Origin: Acidobacteriota bacterium
GTDB lineage: Bacteria > Acidobacteriota > Polarisedimenticolia > JAPUIV01
Assembly: GCA_027296665.1 (NCBI GenBank)
Contig: JAPUIV010000049.1
Location: forward strand, 1 to 6,982
DNA length: 6,982 nt
Direction: 5' to 3'
Shown here: positions 1-6,424 of the stretch, in pieces
Layout of the letters: every line of letters begins with the position of its first letter
Numbering within the stretch: the stretch's first letter is position 1
Program-made: the position numbers and the translations under genes
Notes under the pieces: generated by a model
Told to the model about the DNA's origin: nothing
The model's input: only the letters and a program-made list of their open reading frames with translations
The model's database searches: none

Positions 1-55
1 ATCCCCGATCGCCCCATAACCCATTAGTCTCCTAACGAAGCTCTTTTAGGTTCGC

Positions 56-81
56 CCTTGCCGCCCTGCATGGCGGCGGGG
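56..81 (+). other. GC-rich hairpin in rho leader
   Basis: Bases 56-65 can pair with 72-81 to give a 10-bp stem, including two adjacent G-U pairs, closed by the loop CTGCAT. The inner CCGCC/GGCGG arm is perfect. There is no U-tract directly after the stem; the nearest T run is at 99-103, 17 bases on. It is therefore not a canonical intrinsic terminator. It could be a leader structure, a processed 3' end of an upstream transcript, or chance in GC-rich DNA. Confidence 0.4.
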
Positions 82-120
82 CAGTCCCAACAATCCCATT
101 TTTGTAGAGGTGTACCTTGT

Positions 121-173
121 CGAAACCACAGAAAAACCCACAATCGACCCCACCGACGACCCCACCGAATCCC
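121..173 (+). promoter_or_regulatory. C-rich, G-poor rut-like tract before rho
   Basis: My hand count over these 53 bases is 25 C, 6 G, 20 A and 2 T, a strong C-over-G imbalance beside the balanced GC-rich sequence around it. Unstructured, C-rich, G-poor RNA is what Rho loads onto (rut site). It lies directly upstream of the rho start and could support autoregulation. The alternative is that it encodes a Pro/Thr-rich N-terminal extension of Rho read from TTG 117. The proline codons argue against coding: four of seven here are CCA, and I found none in the rho body. Confidence 0.35.
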
Positions 174-182
174 GGGGAACGA

Positions 183-1436
183 ATGGATATCCATTCCCTC
201 AAGGAGAAGACCATCACAGAGCTGACTTCCATCGCGAAGCATCTGGACGTCGACGGGGCCACCGCGATGCGGAAGCAGGAACTGATGTTCGAGATCCTGC
301 GGGCGCAGACCGAGAAAAACGGACTCATCTTCGCGGAAGGCGTCCTCGAGTGCCTGCCGGACGGCTTCGGGTTCCTTCGCGCCCCTGAGTACAACTACTT
401 GCCGGGACCGGATGACATCTACGTATCACCCTCCCAGATCCGGAAATTCGATCTGCACACCGGAGACACCATCTCCGGGCAGGTCCGCCCGCCCAAGGAG
501 GGGGAACGCTACTTCGCCCTCATCAAGGTGGAGGCGGTGAATTTCGAGCATCCGGAGGCGATACGGGAAAAGATCTTCTTTGACAACTTGACGCCTCTGT
601 ACCCGGACGAGCGGATCAAGCTGGAGACGGAACCGGACAACATCTCCGGCCGGATCATGGACATCCTGACTCCGATCGGAAAGGGACAGCGGGGCCTCAT
701 CGTCGCATCGCCGCGCACCGGAAAGACCATGCTGCTCCAGTCGATTGCCAACAGCATCACCAAGAACCATCCGGACATCATCCTGATCGTTCTTCTCATC
801 GATGAGCGGCCCGAGGAGGTCACCGACATGGAACGGTCGGTCAACGGCGAAGTCATCAGCTCCACTTTCGACGAGCCGGCGCAGCGCCACGTGCAGGTGG
901 CGGAGATGGTGATCGAGAAGGCCAAGCGCCTCATCGAGCACAAGAAGGATGTAGTCATCCTGCTCGACAGCATCACCCGCCTGGCGCGGGCTTACAACAT
1001 GATTGTGCCCCCGAGCGGCAAGGTACTTTCCGGCGGCGTGGACGCAAACGCTCTGCAGCGGCCGAAACGGTTCTTCGGCGCGGCCCGGAACATCGAGGAG
1101 GGCGGCAGCCTGACGATCTGCGCTACCGCCCTGATCGACACCGGCAGTCGGATGGACGACGTGATCTTCGAGGAGTTCAAGGGGACCGGCAACATGGAGA
1201 TTCATCTCGACCGGAAACTTGCCGATCGCAGGGTCTTCCCCTCCATCGATCTCTCCCGGTCGGGCACCCGGAAGGAAGAGCTTCTGCTGGACAAGAAGGA
1301 GCTCGACCGGACCTGGGTTCTTCGCAAGGTCCTGAACTCCCTCTCGCACACCGAGGCGATGGAACTCCTCATCGACAAGATCTCGAAAACCAAAACAAAT
1401 AAAGAGTTCCTGGAATCGATGAGCGAAATGAAGTAA
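183..1436 (+). CDS. rho: Transcription termination factor Rho
   Basis: Hexameric RNA-dependent ATPase/helicase that loads on C-rich nascent RNA and dissociates RNA polymerase. From ATG 183 the product is 417 residues, against 419 in E. coli, and the N-terminus (MDIHSLKEKT) aligns with the usual Rho start. Visible motifs: N-terminal helix-extension-helix region (MRKQ near 29-32); RNP1 of the cold-shock RNA-binding fold, DGFGFLR 60-66; IYVSPSQIR 79-87; Walker A ASPRTGKT 175-182; Walker B ILLD 259-262; Q-loop around GKVLSGG 279-285; R-loop DTGSR 319-323, with Arg where E. coli has Lys326; arginine finger in SGTRKEE (R363). The P-loop reads ASPR where E. coli has APPK. An in-frame TTG at 117 has a better Shine-Dalgarno (AGAGG 106-110) and would add 22 Pro/Thr-rich residues, but codon use and family length favour 183, which has only a weak GGGGAA (174-179). 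First gene of the apparent operon; ends in TAA. Confidence 0.97.
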   Translation: MDIHSLKEKTITELTSIAKHLDVDGATAMRKQELMFEILRAQTEKNGLIFAEGVLECLPDGFGFLRAPEYNYLPGPDDIYVSPSQIRKFDLHTGDTISGQVRPPKEGERYFALIKVEAVNFEHPEAIREKIFFDNLTPLYPDERIKLETEPDNISGRIMDILTPIGKGQRGLIVASPRTGKTMLLQSIANSITKNHPDIILIVLLIDERPEEVTDMERSVNGEVISSTFDEPAQRHVQVAEMVIEKAKRLIEHKKDVVILLDSITRLARAYNMIVPPSGKVLSGGVDANALQRPKRFFGAARNIEEGGSLTICATALIDTGSRMDDVIFEEFKGTGNMEIHLDRKLADRRVFPSIDLSRSGTRKEELLLDKKELDRTWVLRKVLNSLSHTEAMELLIDKISKTKTNKEFLESMSEMK

Positions 1437-1467
1437 ACTGGGCCCGCCTGGAGTACCCAGAGACAAC

Positions 1468-1471
1468 GGAG
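1468..1471 (+). promoter_or_regulatory. Ribosome binding site of rpmE
   Basis: GGAG lies six bases before the rpmE ATG. Just upstream, CCCAG at 1456-1460 can pair either with CTGGG 1438-1442 (13-base loop) or with CTGG 1448-1451 (5-base loop). These are two short, mutually exclusive stems, and neither covers the GGAG. Confidence 0.7.
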
Positions 1472-1477
1472 TCAGAG

Positions 1478-1705
1478 ATGAAGAAAGGAATCCATCCTGC
1501 TTACCACGATGTGACCGTGACCTGCGCCTGCGGGGAGACTTTCAAGACCCGGACCACATTGAAGAAGGTTCGGCTGGAGATCTGTTCCATGTGCCATCCC
1601 TTCTTCACCGGAAAGCAGAAACTGGTGGACACGGCCGGCCGGGTGGAGAGATTCCGCCGGCGTTACAAGGCGAAGAGTACGGAGTCCGGAATCCCCGCCA
1701 AGTAA
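1478..1705 (+). CDS. rpmE: 50S ribosomal protein L31 (bL31), zinc-binding type
   Basis: Small protein of the large ribosomal subunit that sits at the central protuberance and bridges to the 30S subunit. The 75-residue product begins MKKGIHPAY and carries HPFFTGKQK at 40-48 and GRVERFRRRY at 54-63, all hallmarks of bL31. Four cysteines, C16, C18, C36 and C39, form the zinc ribbon of the C-plus form, matching the E. coli spacing to within one residue. C-plus L31 is generally the zinc-replete paralogue, replaced by a C-minus form in many bacteria under zinc limitation; no second copy is seen here. The start has a good Shine-Dalgarno (GGAG, 6-nt spacing). It follows rho by 41 nt and precedes prfA by 32 nt with no evident terminator, so co-transcription is likely. 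Confidence 0.97.
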   Translation: MKKGIHPAYHDVTVTCACGETFKTRTTLKKVRLEICSMCHPFFTGKQKLVDTAGRVERFRRRYKAKSTESGIPAK

Positions 1706-1715
1706 ACCAACCCTG

Positions 1716-1729
1716 TCCCCACTCGGGGA
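1716..1729 (+). promoter_or_regulatory. Hairpin covering the prfA Shine-Dalgarno
   Basis: Bases 1716-1720 (TCCCC) pair perfectly with 1725-1729 (GGGGA) around the loop ACTC. The 3' arm is most of GGGGAG (1725-1730), the only good Shine-Dalgarno for the prfA ATG at 1738 (7-nt spacing). When folded, the stem would hide it. The rpmE stop at 1703-1705 is only 10 bases upstream, so a ribosome finishing rpmE would overlap the 5' arm and could open the stem. The pairing is seen directly; the regulatory role is inferred. Confidence 0.45.
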
Positions 1730-1737
1730 GCCCAATC

Positions 1738-2814
1738 ATGTTCGCGAAGCTGGCGGAACTCGAAAAGAAATTCAAGGCGATGGAGATCCTTCTGGGAAGC
1801 CCGGAGGTCGCCGGCGATCCGAAGAAATTCCGGGAGCACGCCAAGGCCTTCGCCGAGTTGGAGAGGATCGTCACCCTGTACCGCGAGTACGGCAGCGTGG
1901 AGGAGGAGATCCGACAGGCGCGGGAGATCCTCGACGCGCCCGGCGGCGACGAGGAACTGCGCGGGATGGCCGAAGAGGAGGTGGCACTCCTCCGGGGCCG
2001 TCTTCAGGAAAAGGAAAAAAGGCTTCGCAGCCTACTCCTTCCCCGGGATCCCAATGATGACAAAAACGTGATCCTCGAGGTCCGGGCCGGCACCGGCGGG
2101 GAGGAGGCTTCCCTGTTCGCCCAGGAGATCTTCAGGATGTATGGACGGTATGCCGAGCGCCGCGGATGGAAGGTGGAGCTTCTGAGCTCCAGCACGACGG
2201 GATTGGGAGGGCTCAAGGAGGCGATCGCCCTGATCGAGGGGAAGGGGGCCTTCAGCCGCCTGAAACATGAAAGCGGCGTGCACCGGGTCCAGAGGGTTCC
2301 GGCGACCGAGTCGTCCGGCCGGATCCATACCTCCGCCGTGACCGTGGCCGTGCTGGCGGAGGCCGAAGAGGTGGAGGTCAAGATCGACCAGAAGGATCTC
2401 CGGATCGACCGTTTCTGTTCGACCGGGCCGGGCGGGCAGTCGGTGAATACCACCGCCTCCGCGATCCGGGTGACCCATCTGCCGACCCACCTGGTGGTGA
2501 GTTGCCAGGATGAGAAATCGCAGCACAAGAATCTTTCCAAGGCGATGCGCGTGCTCCGGTCCAGGCTGTACGACCTGGCCCAGAAGGAGCAGCAGGATGC
2601 GATCGCCAAGGAGAGGAGATCAAAGGTCGGTTCCGGGGACCGGAGCGAGAAGATCCGGACCTACAATTTTCCGCAGAGCCGGGTATCCGATCACCGGATC
2701 CACCTGTCATTGAACCGGCTCGACTTCATCCTGGACGGCGATCTGGATGCCCTGCTCGACCCTCTCATTTCCCATTTCGAGGCGGAGAGGTGGAACAGCG
2801 AAGTCCAGATCTGA
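1738..2814 (+). CDS. prfA: Peptide chain release factor 1 (RF1)
   Basis: Cytoplasmic class I release factor that recognises UAA and UAG and triggers peptidyl-tRNA hydrolysis. The 358-residue product is close to E. coli RF1 (360). An N-terminal helical domain of about 100 residues (coiled-coil-like, Glu/Lys-rich) is followed by the RF core: AGTGGEEA 117-124, HRVQRVPATES 182-192 with the PAT tripeptide (188-190) that marks RF1 rather than RF2 (SPF), and the catalytic GGQ at 232-234 in STGPGGQSVNTT. The C-terminal part has the conserved KIRTYNFPQSRVSDHR (305-320). Start: the frame stays open back to 1591 inside rpmE, but ATG 1738 has GGGGAG at 7-nt spacing and begins MFAKL like the family; the longer form would add 49 residues encoded by rpmE DNA. 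It ends in TGA, an RF2 codon, so RF1 does not decode its own stop. Overlaps prmC by 25 nt. Confidence 0.97.
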   Translation: MFAKLAELEKKFKAMEILLGSPEVAGDPKKFREHAKAFAELERIVTLYREYGSVEEEIRQAREILDAPGGDEELRGMAEEEVALLRGRLQEKEKRLRSLLLPRDPNDDKNVILEVRAGTGGEEASLFAQEIFRMYGRYAERRGWKVELLSSSTTGLGGLKEAIALIEGKGAFSRLKHESGVHRVQRVPATESSGRIHTSAVTVAVLAEAEEVEVKIDQKDLRIDRFCSTGPGGQSVNTTASAIRVTHLPTHLVVSCQDEKSQHKNLSKAMRVLRSRLYDLAQKEQQDAIAKERRSKVGSGDRSEKIRTYNFPQSRVSDHRIHLSLNRLDFILDGDLDALLDPLISHFEAERWNSEVQI

Positions 2815-3701
2815 ACCGTTATTCCGGTGACCGGGTGGCGAGCCTGATTCGGGAGGCGGAACTGGCCCTCAGGGGGCGAGCGTCCGAAGCGGCGCGCCTG
2901 GAGGCCGAGATGCTTCTCGGGCATGTCATGGGCTGGTCGCGCGCCGGGATCCTCATCCATTCACAGGAAAGAGTCACGGGAAAGGACAGGGGGCGGTTTC
3001 GCCGCCTGGTAGGCCTGCGTACCCGCGGCCATCCCCTTCAATATCTGACCCATACCCAGGAGTTCTGGTCGCTCGAATTCTACGTGAACCGCCATACCCT
3101 CATCCCCAGGCCCGAGTCGGAGATCCTGGTCGAGGAGGGGGCCAGGCGGGTGACCGGTTCCCGCCCGATCGTGATCGATGTCGGCACCGGGTGCGGCAAC
3201 CTCGCCGTCGCCCTCGCCCGGGAGCTTCCCGGCGCGCGCATTTACGCGGTCGACATTTCCGGGGAGGCGCTCGCCGTCGCCAGAAGGAATGCCCGCAGCC
3301 ATGGGGTCGGCGAACAGATCCGGTTCCTGAAGGGGGATCAGTTCGCCCCACTCGCCGGGCTGGGTCTGGAGGGAAAGGTCGATCTTCTGGTCGCCAACCC
3401 TCCCTACATCTCGACGGCGGAACTGGCCGGTCTTCCGGTCGATGTCCGGGACCATGAGCCGAGACAGGCCTTGGTGGCCGGCAGGACGGGGGAGGAGTTC
3501 TATTCCCCGCTGATCGAGGGCGCGGGCCGTTTCCTGAAAGCCGGCGGCTCCCTGATCATGGAGCTCGGGCTCGGGCGGGCCGCCGGCGTGCGGCGCCGGC
3601 TGGAGGCATCTCCCGCCTTCGGGAAGATCTTGACCGTCAAGGACGGCGCCGGGATCGAACGGGTCGCCATCGGCGCAAGGAGTTCCCGCGATGCCGGATG
3701 A
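2790..3701 (+). CDS. prmC: Release factor glutamine methyltransferase PrmC (HemK)
   Basis: S-adenosylmethionine-dependent enzyme that N5-methylates the glutamine of the GGQ motif in RF1 and RF2, raising release efficiency. Its 303 residues show the N-terminal helical substrate-binding domain (about 16-90), then EFWSLEFYVN (91-100) and TLIPRPESE (103-111), a strong PrmC signature. The Rossmann core has motif I VIDVGTGCGNLAVALA (128-143), the acidic D155 after the second strand (YAVDIS), and the catalytic NPPY at 203-206. The start is GTG with GAGG at 2779-2782, 7 nt upstream. It begins inside prfA, so the enzyme is encoded overlapping its own substrate, and coupled translation is likely. An alternative GTG at 2835 would trim 15 non-conserved residues and leave a gap after prfA. 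It ends in TGA, overlapping moeA by 11 nt. Confidence 0.95.
   Translation: MEQRSPDLNRYSGDRVASLIREAELALRGRASEAARLEAEMLLGHVMGWSRAGILIHSQERVTGKDRGRFRRLVGLRTRGHPLQYLTHTQEFWSLEFYVNRHTLIPRPESEILVEEGARRVTGSRPIVIDVGTGCGNLAVALARELPGARIYAVDISGEALAVARRNARSHGVGEQIRFLKGDQFAPLAGLGLEGKVDLLVANPPYISTAELAGLPVDVRDHEPRQALVAGRTGEEFYSPLIEGAGRFLKAGGSLIMELGLGRAAGVRRRLEASPAFGKILTVKDGAGIERVAIGARSSRDAG
3677..3682 (+). promoter_or_regulatory. Strong ribosome binding site of moeA
   Basis: AAGGAG sits inside the 3' end of prmC, 8 nt before ATG 3691. It decides the moeA start at 3691 over the in-frame ATG at 3709, and lets moeA be translated on its own as well as by coupling to prmC. Confidence 0.8.
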
Positions 3702-4914
3702 ACGGCCGATGATTTCCTGGGAGCAGGCGGTCGAAACGGTTCTATCCCGGACCGGCCTTCTCGGGACCGAAAAGATCCCCCTTGCCGATGCGCGCAACCG
3801 GATCCTGGCGGCAGCGGTCCGGGCCGACGTCGACTCGCCTCCCTTCGATCGATCGGCAATGGACGGGTACGCGGTGCGATCGGCCGATATCGGTCCGGCT
3901 GGCGCCGACCTGGAGATCATCGAGAAGATTGCGGCCGGCAGTCTCCCCACCCTGCCGATCGGGCCTGGGCAGACCGCCCGGATCTTCACCGGCGCCCCGA
4001 TCCCGGAGGGGGCAGACGCCGTCCAGATACAGGAACGGACGGAGGCCGGGGAATCGGAACGGAAGGTCCGAATCCTGGAGCCGGTCCCGCCCGGCGAGAA
4101 TATTCGCCGGCAGGGGGAGGAAGTCCGGGCCGGCCAGGTGGTCCTGGAGAAGGGAAGTCCGATCGGCGCGGCCGAGATCGGCATGCTCGCCTGGACCGGA
4201 AATGACCAGGTGCCGGTCGCCCGGCGGCCCCGTGTCTCGATCCTTTCGACCGGTGACGAACTGGTCGAACCAGGAATTCTCCCGGCCGGCGCGCAGATCC
4301 GCAACTCGAACGGGCCGATGCTCACCGCCCTGGCCGCCGCCGCCGGAGGCAACCCGGATTATCTTGGGATCGCCGGCGACGAACCCGGCCCTCTCCGTGC
4401 CCTCATGGCCCGGGGGCTGTCCGCCGATCTGTTTCTGGTGTCGGGCGGGGTGTCGGTCGGCCAGCGGGACCGGGTTCGCCCTTTCCTGGAGGAGATGGGC
4501 GTCGCCATCGAATTCCACGGCGTGGCGATCCGGCCGGGGAAGCCGGCGTTGTTCGGCAGGCGCGGGGAGACCCTGGTGTTCGGATTGCCGGGTAACCCGG
4601 TCTCCTGCCTGGTCATCTTTCGCTGCCTGGTGGCCCCGGCGATCCGGAAATTGCAGGGACACCGGCAACCTTCCCCCCTCCTGATTCCGGCCACCCTGGG
4701 CCGCCCGGTTCGCCGCAATCGGAAACGTCTTCTTTTCCTCCAGGCGAGGCTGGAACCGGGCCCCGGCGGCCTGGTGGCGGAACCGGTGTCGACCACCGGC
4801 TCTGCCGACCTGCAGTCGGTCGTCCGTTCCAACGCCATGATCCTGATACCGGCCGGGGCCGACACCCTTCCCGCCGGCGCCGCCGTCATGGTCCTTCCCG
4901 ACGAATCTCGATAG
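3691..4914 (+). CDS. moeA: Molybdopterin molybdenumtransferase MoeA
   Basis: Inserts molybdate into adenylylated molybdopterin (made by MogA/MoaB) to give the molybdenum cofactor; cytoplasmic. The 407-residue product is full length (E. coli MoeA about 411). Motifs in order: PPFDRSAMDGYAV 50-62; IFTGAPIPEGADAVQ 98-112; RRQGEEV 139-145; the MPT-binding MoCF domain with ILSTGDELV 184-192, RNSNGPML 204-211, SGGVSVG 251-257 followed by D260, and GLPGNPVS 298-305; a C-terminal beta-rich domain from about 327 that closes with a typical AGAAVMVLP. The acidic residues used in MoeA catalysis are all present by motif alignment (D58, E190, D230, D260). Starts inside prmC with a strong AAGGAG. No other molybdenum cofactor gene is in the window, so its place behind release-factor genes is unusual. 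It ends in TAG, read only by RF1. Some genomes hold several MoeA paralogues, and a tungsten-handling role cannot be excluded. Confidence 0.95.
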   Translation: MPDERPMISWEQAVETVLSRTGLLGTEKIPLADARNRILAAAVRADVDSPPFDRSAMDGYAVRSADIGPAGADLEIIEKIAAGSLPTLPIGPGQTARIFTGAPIPEGADAVQIQERTEAGESERKVRILEPVPPGENIRRQGEEVRAGQVVLEKGSPIGAAEIGMLAWTGNDQVPVARRPRVSILSTGDELVEPGILPAGAQIRNSNGPMLTALAAAAGGNPDYLGIAGDEPGPLRALMARGLSADLFLVSGGVSVGQRDRVRPFLEEMGVAIEFHGVAIRPGKPALFGRRGETLVFGLPGNPVSCLVIFRCLVAPAIRKLQGHRQPSPLLIPATLGRPVRRNRKRLLFLQARLEPGPGGLVAEPVSTTGSADLQSVVRSNAMILIPAGADTLPAGAAVMVLPDESR

Positions 4915-4945
4915 CGTTGTGTTGTGGGGCGGCCTTCCGCGGGGA
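4915..4945. other. Convergent intergenic gap between moeA and the GT2 gene
   Basis: Only 31 bases separate the two convergent stop codons. GCGG (4929-4932) and CCGC (4937-4940) can form a 4-bp stem with loop CCTT, but no T tract follows on either strand, so I do not call an intrinsic terminator. A tandem GTTGT repeat lies at about 4916-4925. Termination may be Rho-dependent or may lie inside the opposing genes. Confidence 0.3.
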
Positions 4946-6424
4946 TCAGGCGGCGGGCGCGGCCAGGCGCTTGCGGGCCCACTGCCCGAGAGTGAGCGTG
5001 CTGGTGTACAGGAACCCGCAGAAGAACAGGAGGAGGAACGGAATGGATGCGAACATCTTCAGGCGCAGGGTATCGAACAGGGCGGCCCCGAAGTAGCAGG
5101 CGAAGAACAGTTCCAGAAATGTGGACATGGTGAGCCGGCCGCCATACCGCTTACCGGTCCACCGGTCGGCTGCCGTTTCGATACGGAATTTCGGTGTTCT
5201 CTGGAAGGCGGTGTCCTTGCCAAACAGGGCCGAGAACACCGCGTGGGAATTGTTCACCGCCAGGCCGATCCCGATCGACATCAGAAAGGGAAGATAGATG
5301 AACCGGCGGAGCCGGCTGACGCCGGTCAGTTTCTGTGAAAAAGAGTAGAAAGTCATCACCGAGAAGGTCGCCAGAATGAACATGGGAAGATCGGCCAGCA
5401 ACAGTCCGGTGATACCGGCCTCGCCGCGAATCCGGATCGAGGGATAGAGCAGGAGCGCCAGGGCCAGCATCATCGGGTAGGCGAAGTTGCTGGTCAGGTG
5501 AACGATCGCCTCGGCCTTGACCCGCCGGGGCAGTCCGCTGCGCAGGATCGCCGGCAGGAGCTTGCGAGCCGTCTGCACCGAGCCCTTCGCCCAACGGTGC
5601 TGCTGGATCTTGAAGGCGTTCATCTCCACGGGAAGCTCGCCCGGGGCGACGACATCCGACAGGAACAGGAATTTCCATCCCTTGAGTTGCGCCCGGTAAC
5701 TGAGATCGAGATCCTCCGTGAGGGTGTCGGCCTGCCACCCCCCCGCCGATTCGAGGCAGCTGCGGCGCCAGATCCCGGCCGTCCCGTTGAAGTTGAAGAA
5801 CAGTCCCCCCCGGTTCCGGGCGGCGTGCTCGATGAGAAAATGACCGTCCAGAAGGATCGACTGTACCCGCGTCAGCAGGGAATAGTCCCTGTTAATATGG
5901 CCCCAGCGCACCTGGACCATGCCGATGCCGGGGTCGGCGAAGTAGGGCATAACGCTCCGGGCGAATCCGGCCGTGGGGACGAAGTCGGCGTCGAAGATGG
6001 CGATGAATTCGCCGGTGGCGGAGGCGAGCCCCGCCTGCAGAGCCCCCGCCTTGAACCCCTTCCGGTCGGTCCGGTGGAGATACTCGATCGGCGTGCCCTG
6101 CCGCCGGAGTTTCTCGACAAGTTCCCTGGCTACCTCACATGTGGAGTCGGTGGAGTCGTCCAGCACCTGGATCTGCAAGCGGTCGGGGGGATAGACGATC
6201 CCGCAGGTGGCATGGATCAAACGTTCCACGACGTACAGCTCATTATAGATCGGCAATTGGATGGTGAGCCGCGGCGGCGGGTCGCCGACCTTGCCGGGTT
6301 TGGGAAGGTTGTTCCGGGTCCGCAAGAACAGGCCAATCAGGTAGTATCTGTGCAATCCGTACAGGGAAAGGATCGCGAGAAGGGAAAAATAGGCGGTAAG
6401 AATGGCCATGTTAAAGGTATTCAT
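4946..6424 (-). CDS. Membrane family 2 glycosyltransferase, cellulose/mannan synthase-like
   Basis: Probable processive inner-membrane polysaccharide synthase of the GT2 (CesA/CslA-like) group, 492 residues. One hydrophobic segment at about 7-34 precedes a cytoplasmic catalytic domain (about 50-310) with QLPIYNE 56-62, DDSTD 89-93, KGFKAGAL 122-129, FDADF 144-148, FNGTAGIWRR 212-221, TEDLDL 236-241 and QQHRW 274-278. These are the D, DxD, TED and Q(Q/R)xRW motifs that bind the nucleotide sugar, the acceptor and the growing chain. About five hydrophobic segments follow (about 311-330, 338-363, 376-400, 435-452, 458-480), likely forming a translocation channel. FNGTAG with QQHRW resembles plant CslA beta-mannan synthases as I recall them, but the sugar cannot be set from sequence. 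There is no PilZ domain and the tail is short, so cyclic-di-GMP control as in BcsA is not expected from this chain. ATG 6424 has only AGAGAG 3 nt upstream; a later ATG at 6409 has no Shine-Dalgarno. Its start overlaps the divergent neighbour's. Confidence 0.9.
   Translation of the reverse strand: MNTFNMAILTAYFSLLAILSLYGLHRYYLIGLFLRTRNNLPKPGKVGDPPPRLTIQLPIYNELYVVERLIHATCGIVYPPDRLQIQVLDDSTDSTCEVARELVEKLRRQGTPIEYLHRTDRKGFKAGALQAGLASATGEFIAIFDADFVPTAGFARSVMPYFADPGIGMVQVRWGHINRDYSLLTRVQSILLDGHFLIEHAARNRGGLFFNFNGTAGIWRRSCLESAGGWQADTLTEDLDLSYRAQLKGWKFLFLSDVVAPGELPVEMNAFKIQQHRWAKGSVQTARKLLPAILRSGLPRRVKAEAIVHLTSNFAYPMMLALALLLYPSIRIRGEAGITGLLLADLPMFILATFSVMTFYSFSQKLTGVSRLRRFIYLPFLMSIGIGLAVNNSHAVFSALFGKDTAFQRTPKFRIETAADRWTGKRYGGRLTMSTFLELFFACYFGAALFDTLRLKMFASIPFLLLFFCGFLYTSTLTLGQWARKRLAAPAA
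6413..6418 (+). promoter_or_regulatory. Likely ribosome binding site of the divergent GT-C gene
   Basis: AAAGGT ends four bases before ATG 6423 (five after its last G). It lies inside the 5' coding end of the minus-strand glycosyltransferase. It supports 6423 over the in-frame ATG at 6510, which would also cut into the first membrane segment. Confidence 0.55.

Larger units (their letters stand above)
1..182 (+). promoter_or_regulatory. Leader / intergenic region upstream of rho
   Basis: No gene can be supported here. All three plus-strand frames meet a stop within the first 35 bases (TAG at 25, TAA at 17, TAA at 33), so one of these may end an upstream gene cut by the window edge; which one cannot be told. 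The rest holds a weak CCTAA/TTAGG hairpin (31-35 with 46-50), a strong GC hairpin (56-81), a five-T run (99-103), and a C-rich, G-poor stretch (about 121-173) just before the chosen rho start. I could not place a convincing -35/-10 promoter. In Escherichia coli rho is autoregulated by Rho-dependent termination in its own leader; similar control here is inference. Confidence 0.5.

Noticed and set aside
56..103. Intrinsic terminator of an upstream gene
   Set aside because: The stem is good, but the T run is 17 bases beyond it rather than adjacent, so the canonical form is not met.
110..388. GTG-started plus-strand frame of 92 codons over the rho 5' end
   Set aside because: It overlaps the conserved N-terminal domain of Rho in the wrong frame and has no recognisable product.
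426..1466. Minus-strand open frame of 346 codons opposite rho
   Set aside because: Antisense shadow of a highly conserved gene; no motif and no supporting context.
1591..1737. Upstream extension of prfA by 49 codons
   Set aside because: The added sequence is rpmE read in another frame; ATG 1738 has a good Shine-Dalgarno and gives the normal RF1 length.
2961..4352. Minus-strand open frame of 463 codons across prmC and moeA
   Set aside because: High-GC antisense shadow spanning two well-identified genes; Arg/Gly/Pro-rich composition and no recognisable motif.
3742..4668. Open frames of about 300 codons on both strands inside moeA
   Set aside because: Both fall entirely within moeA, which carries a full ordered set of family motifs; their translations look like GC-rich shadows.
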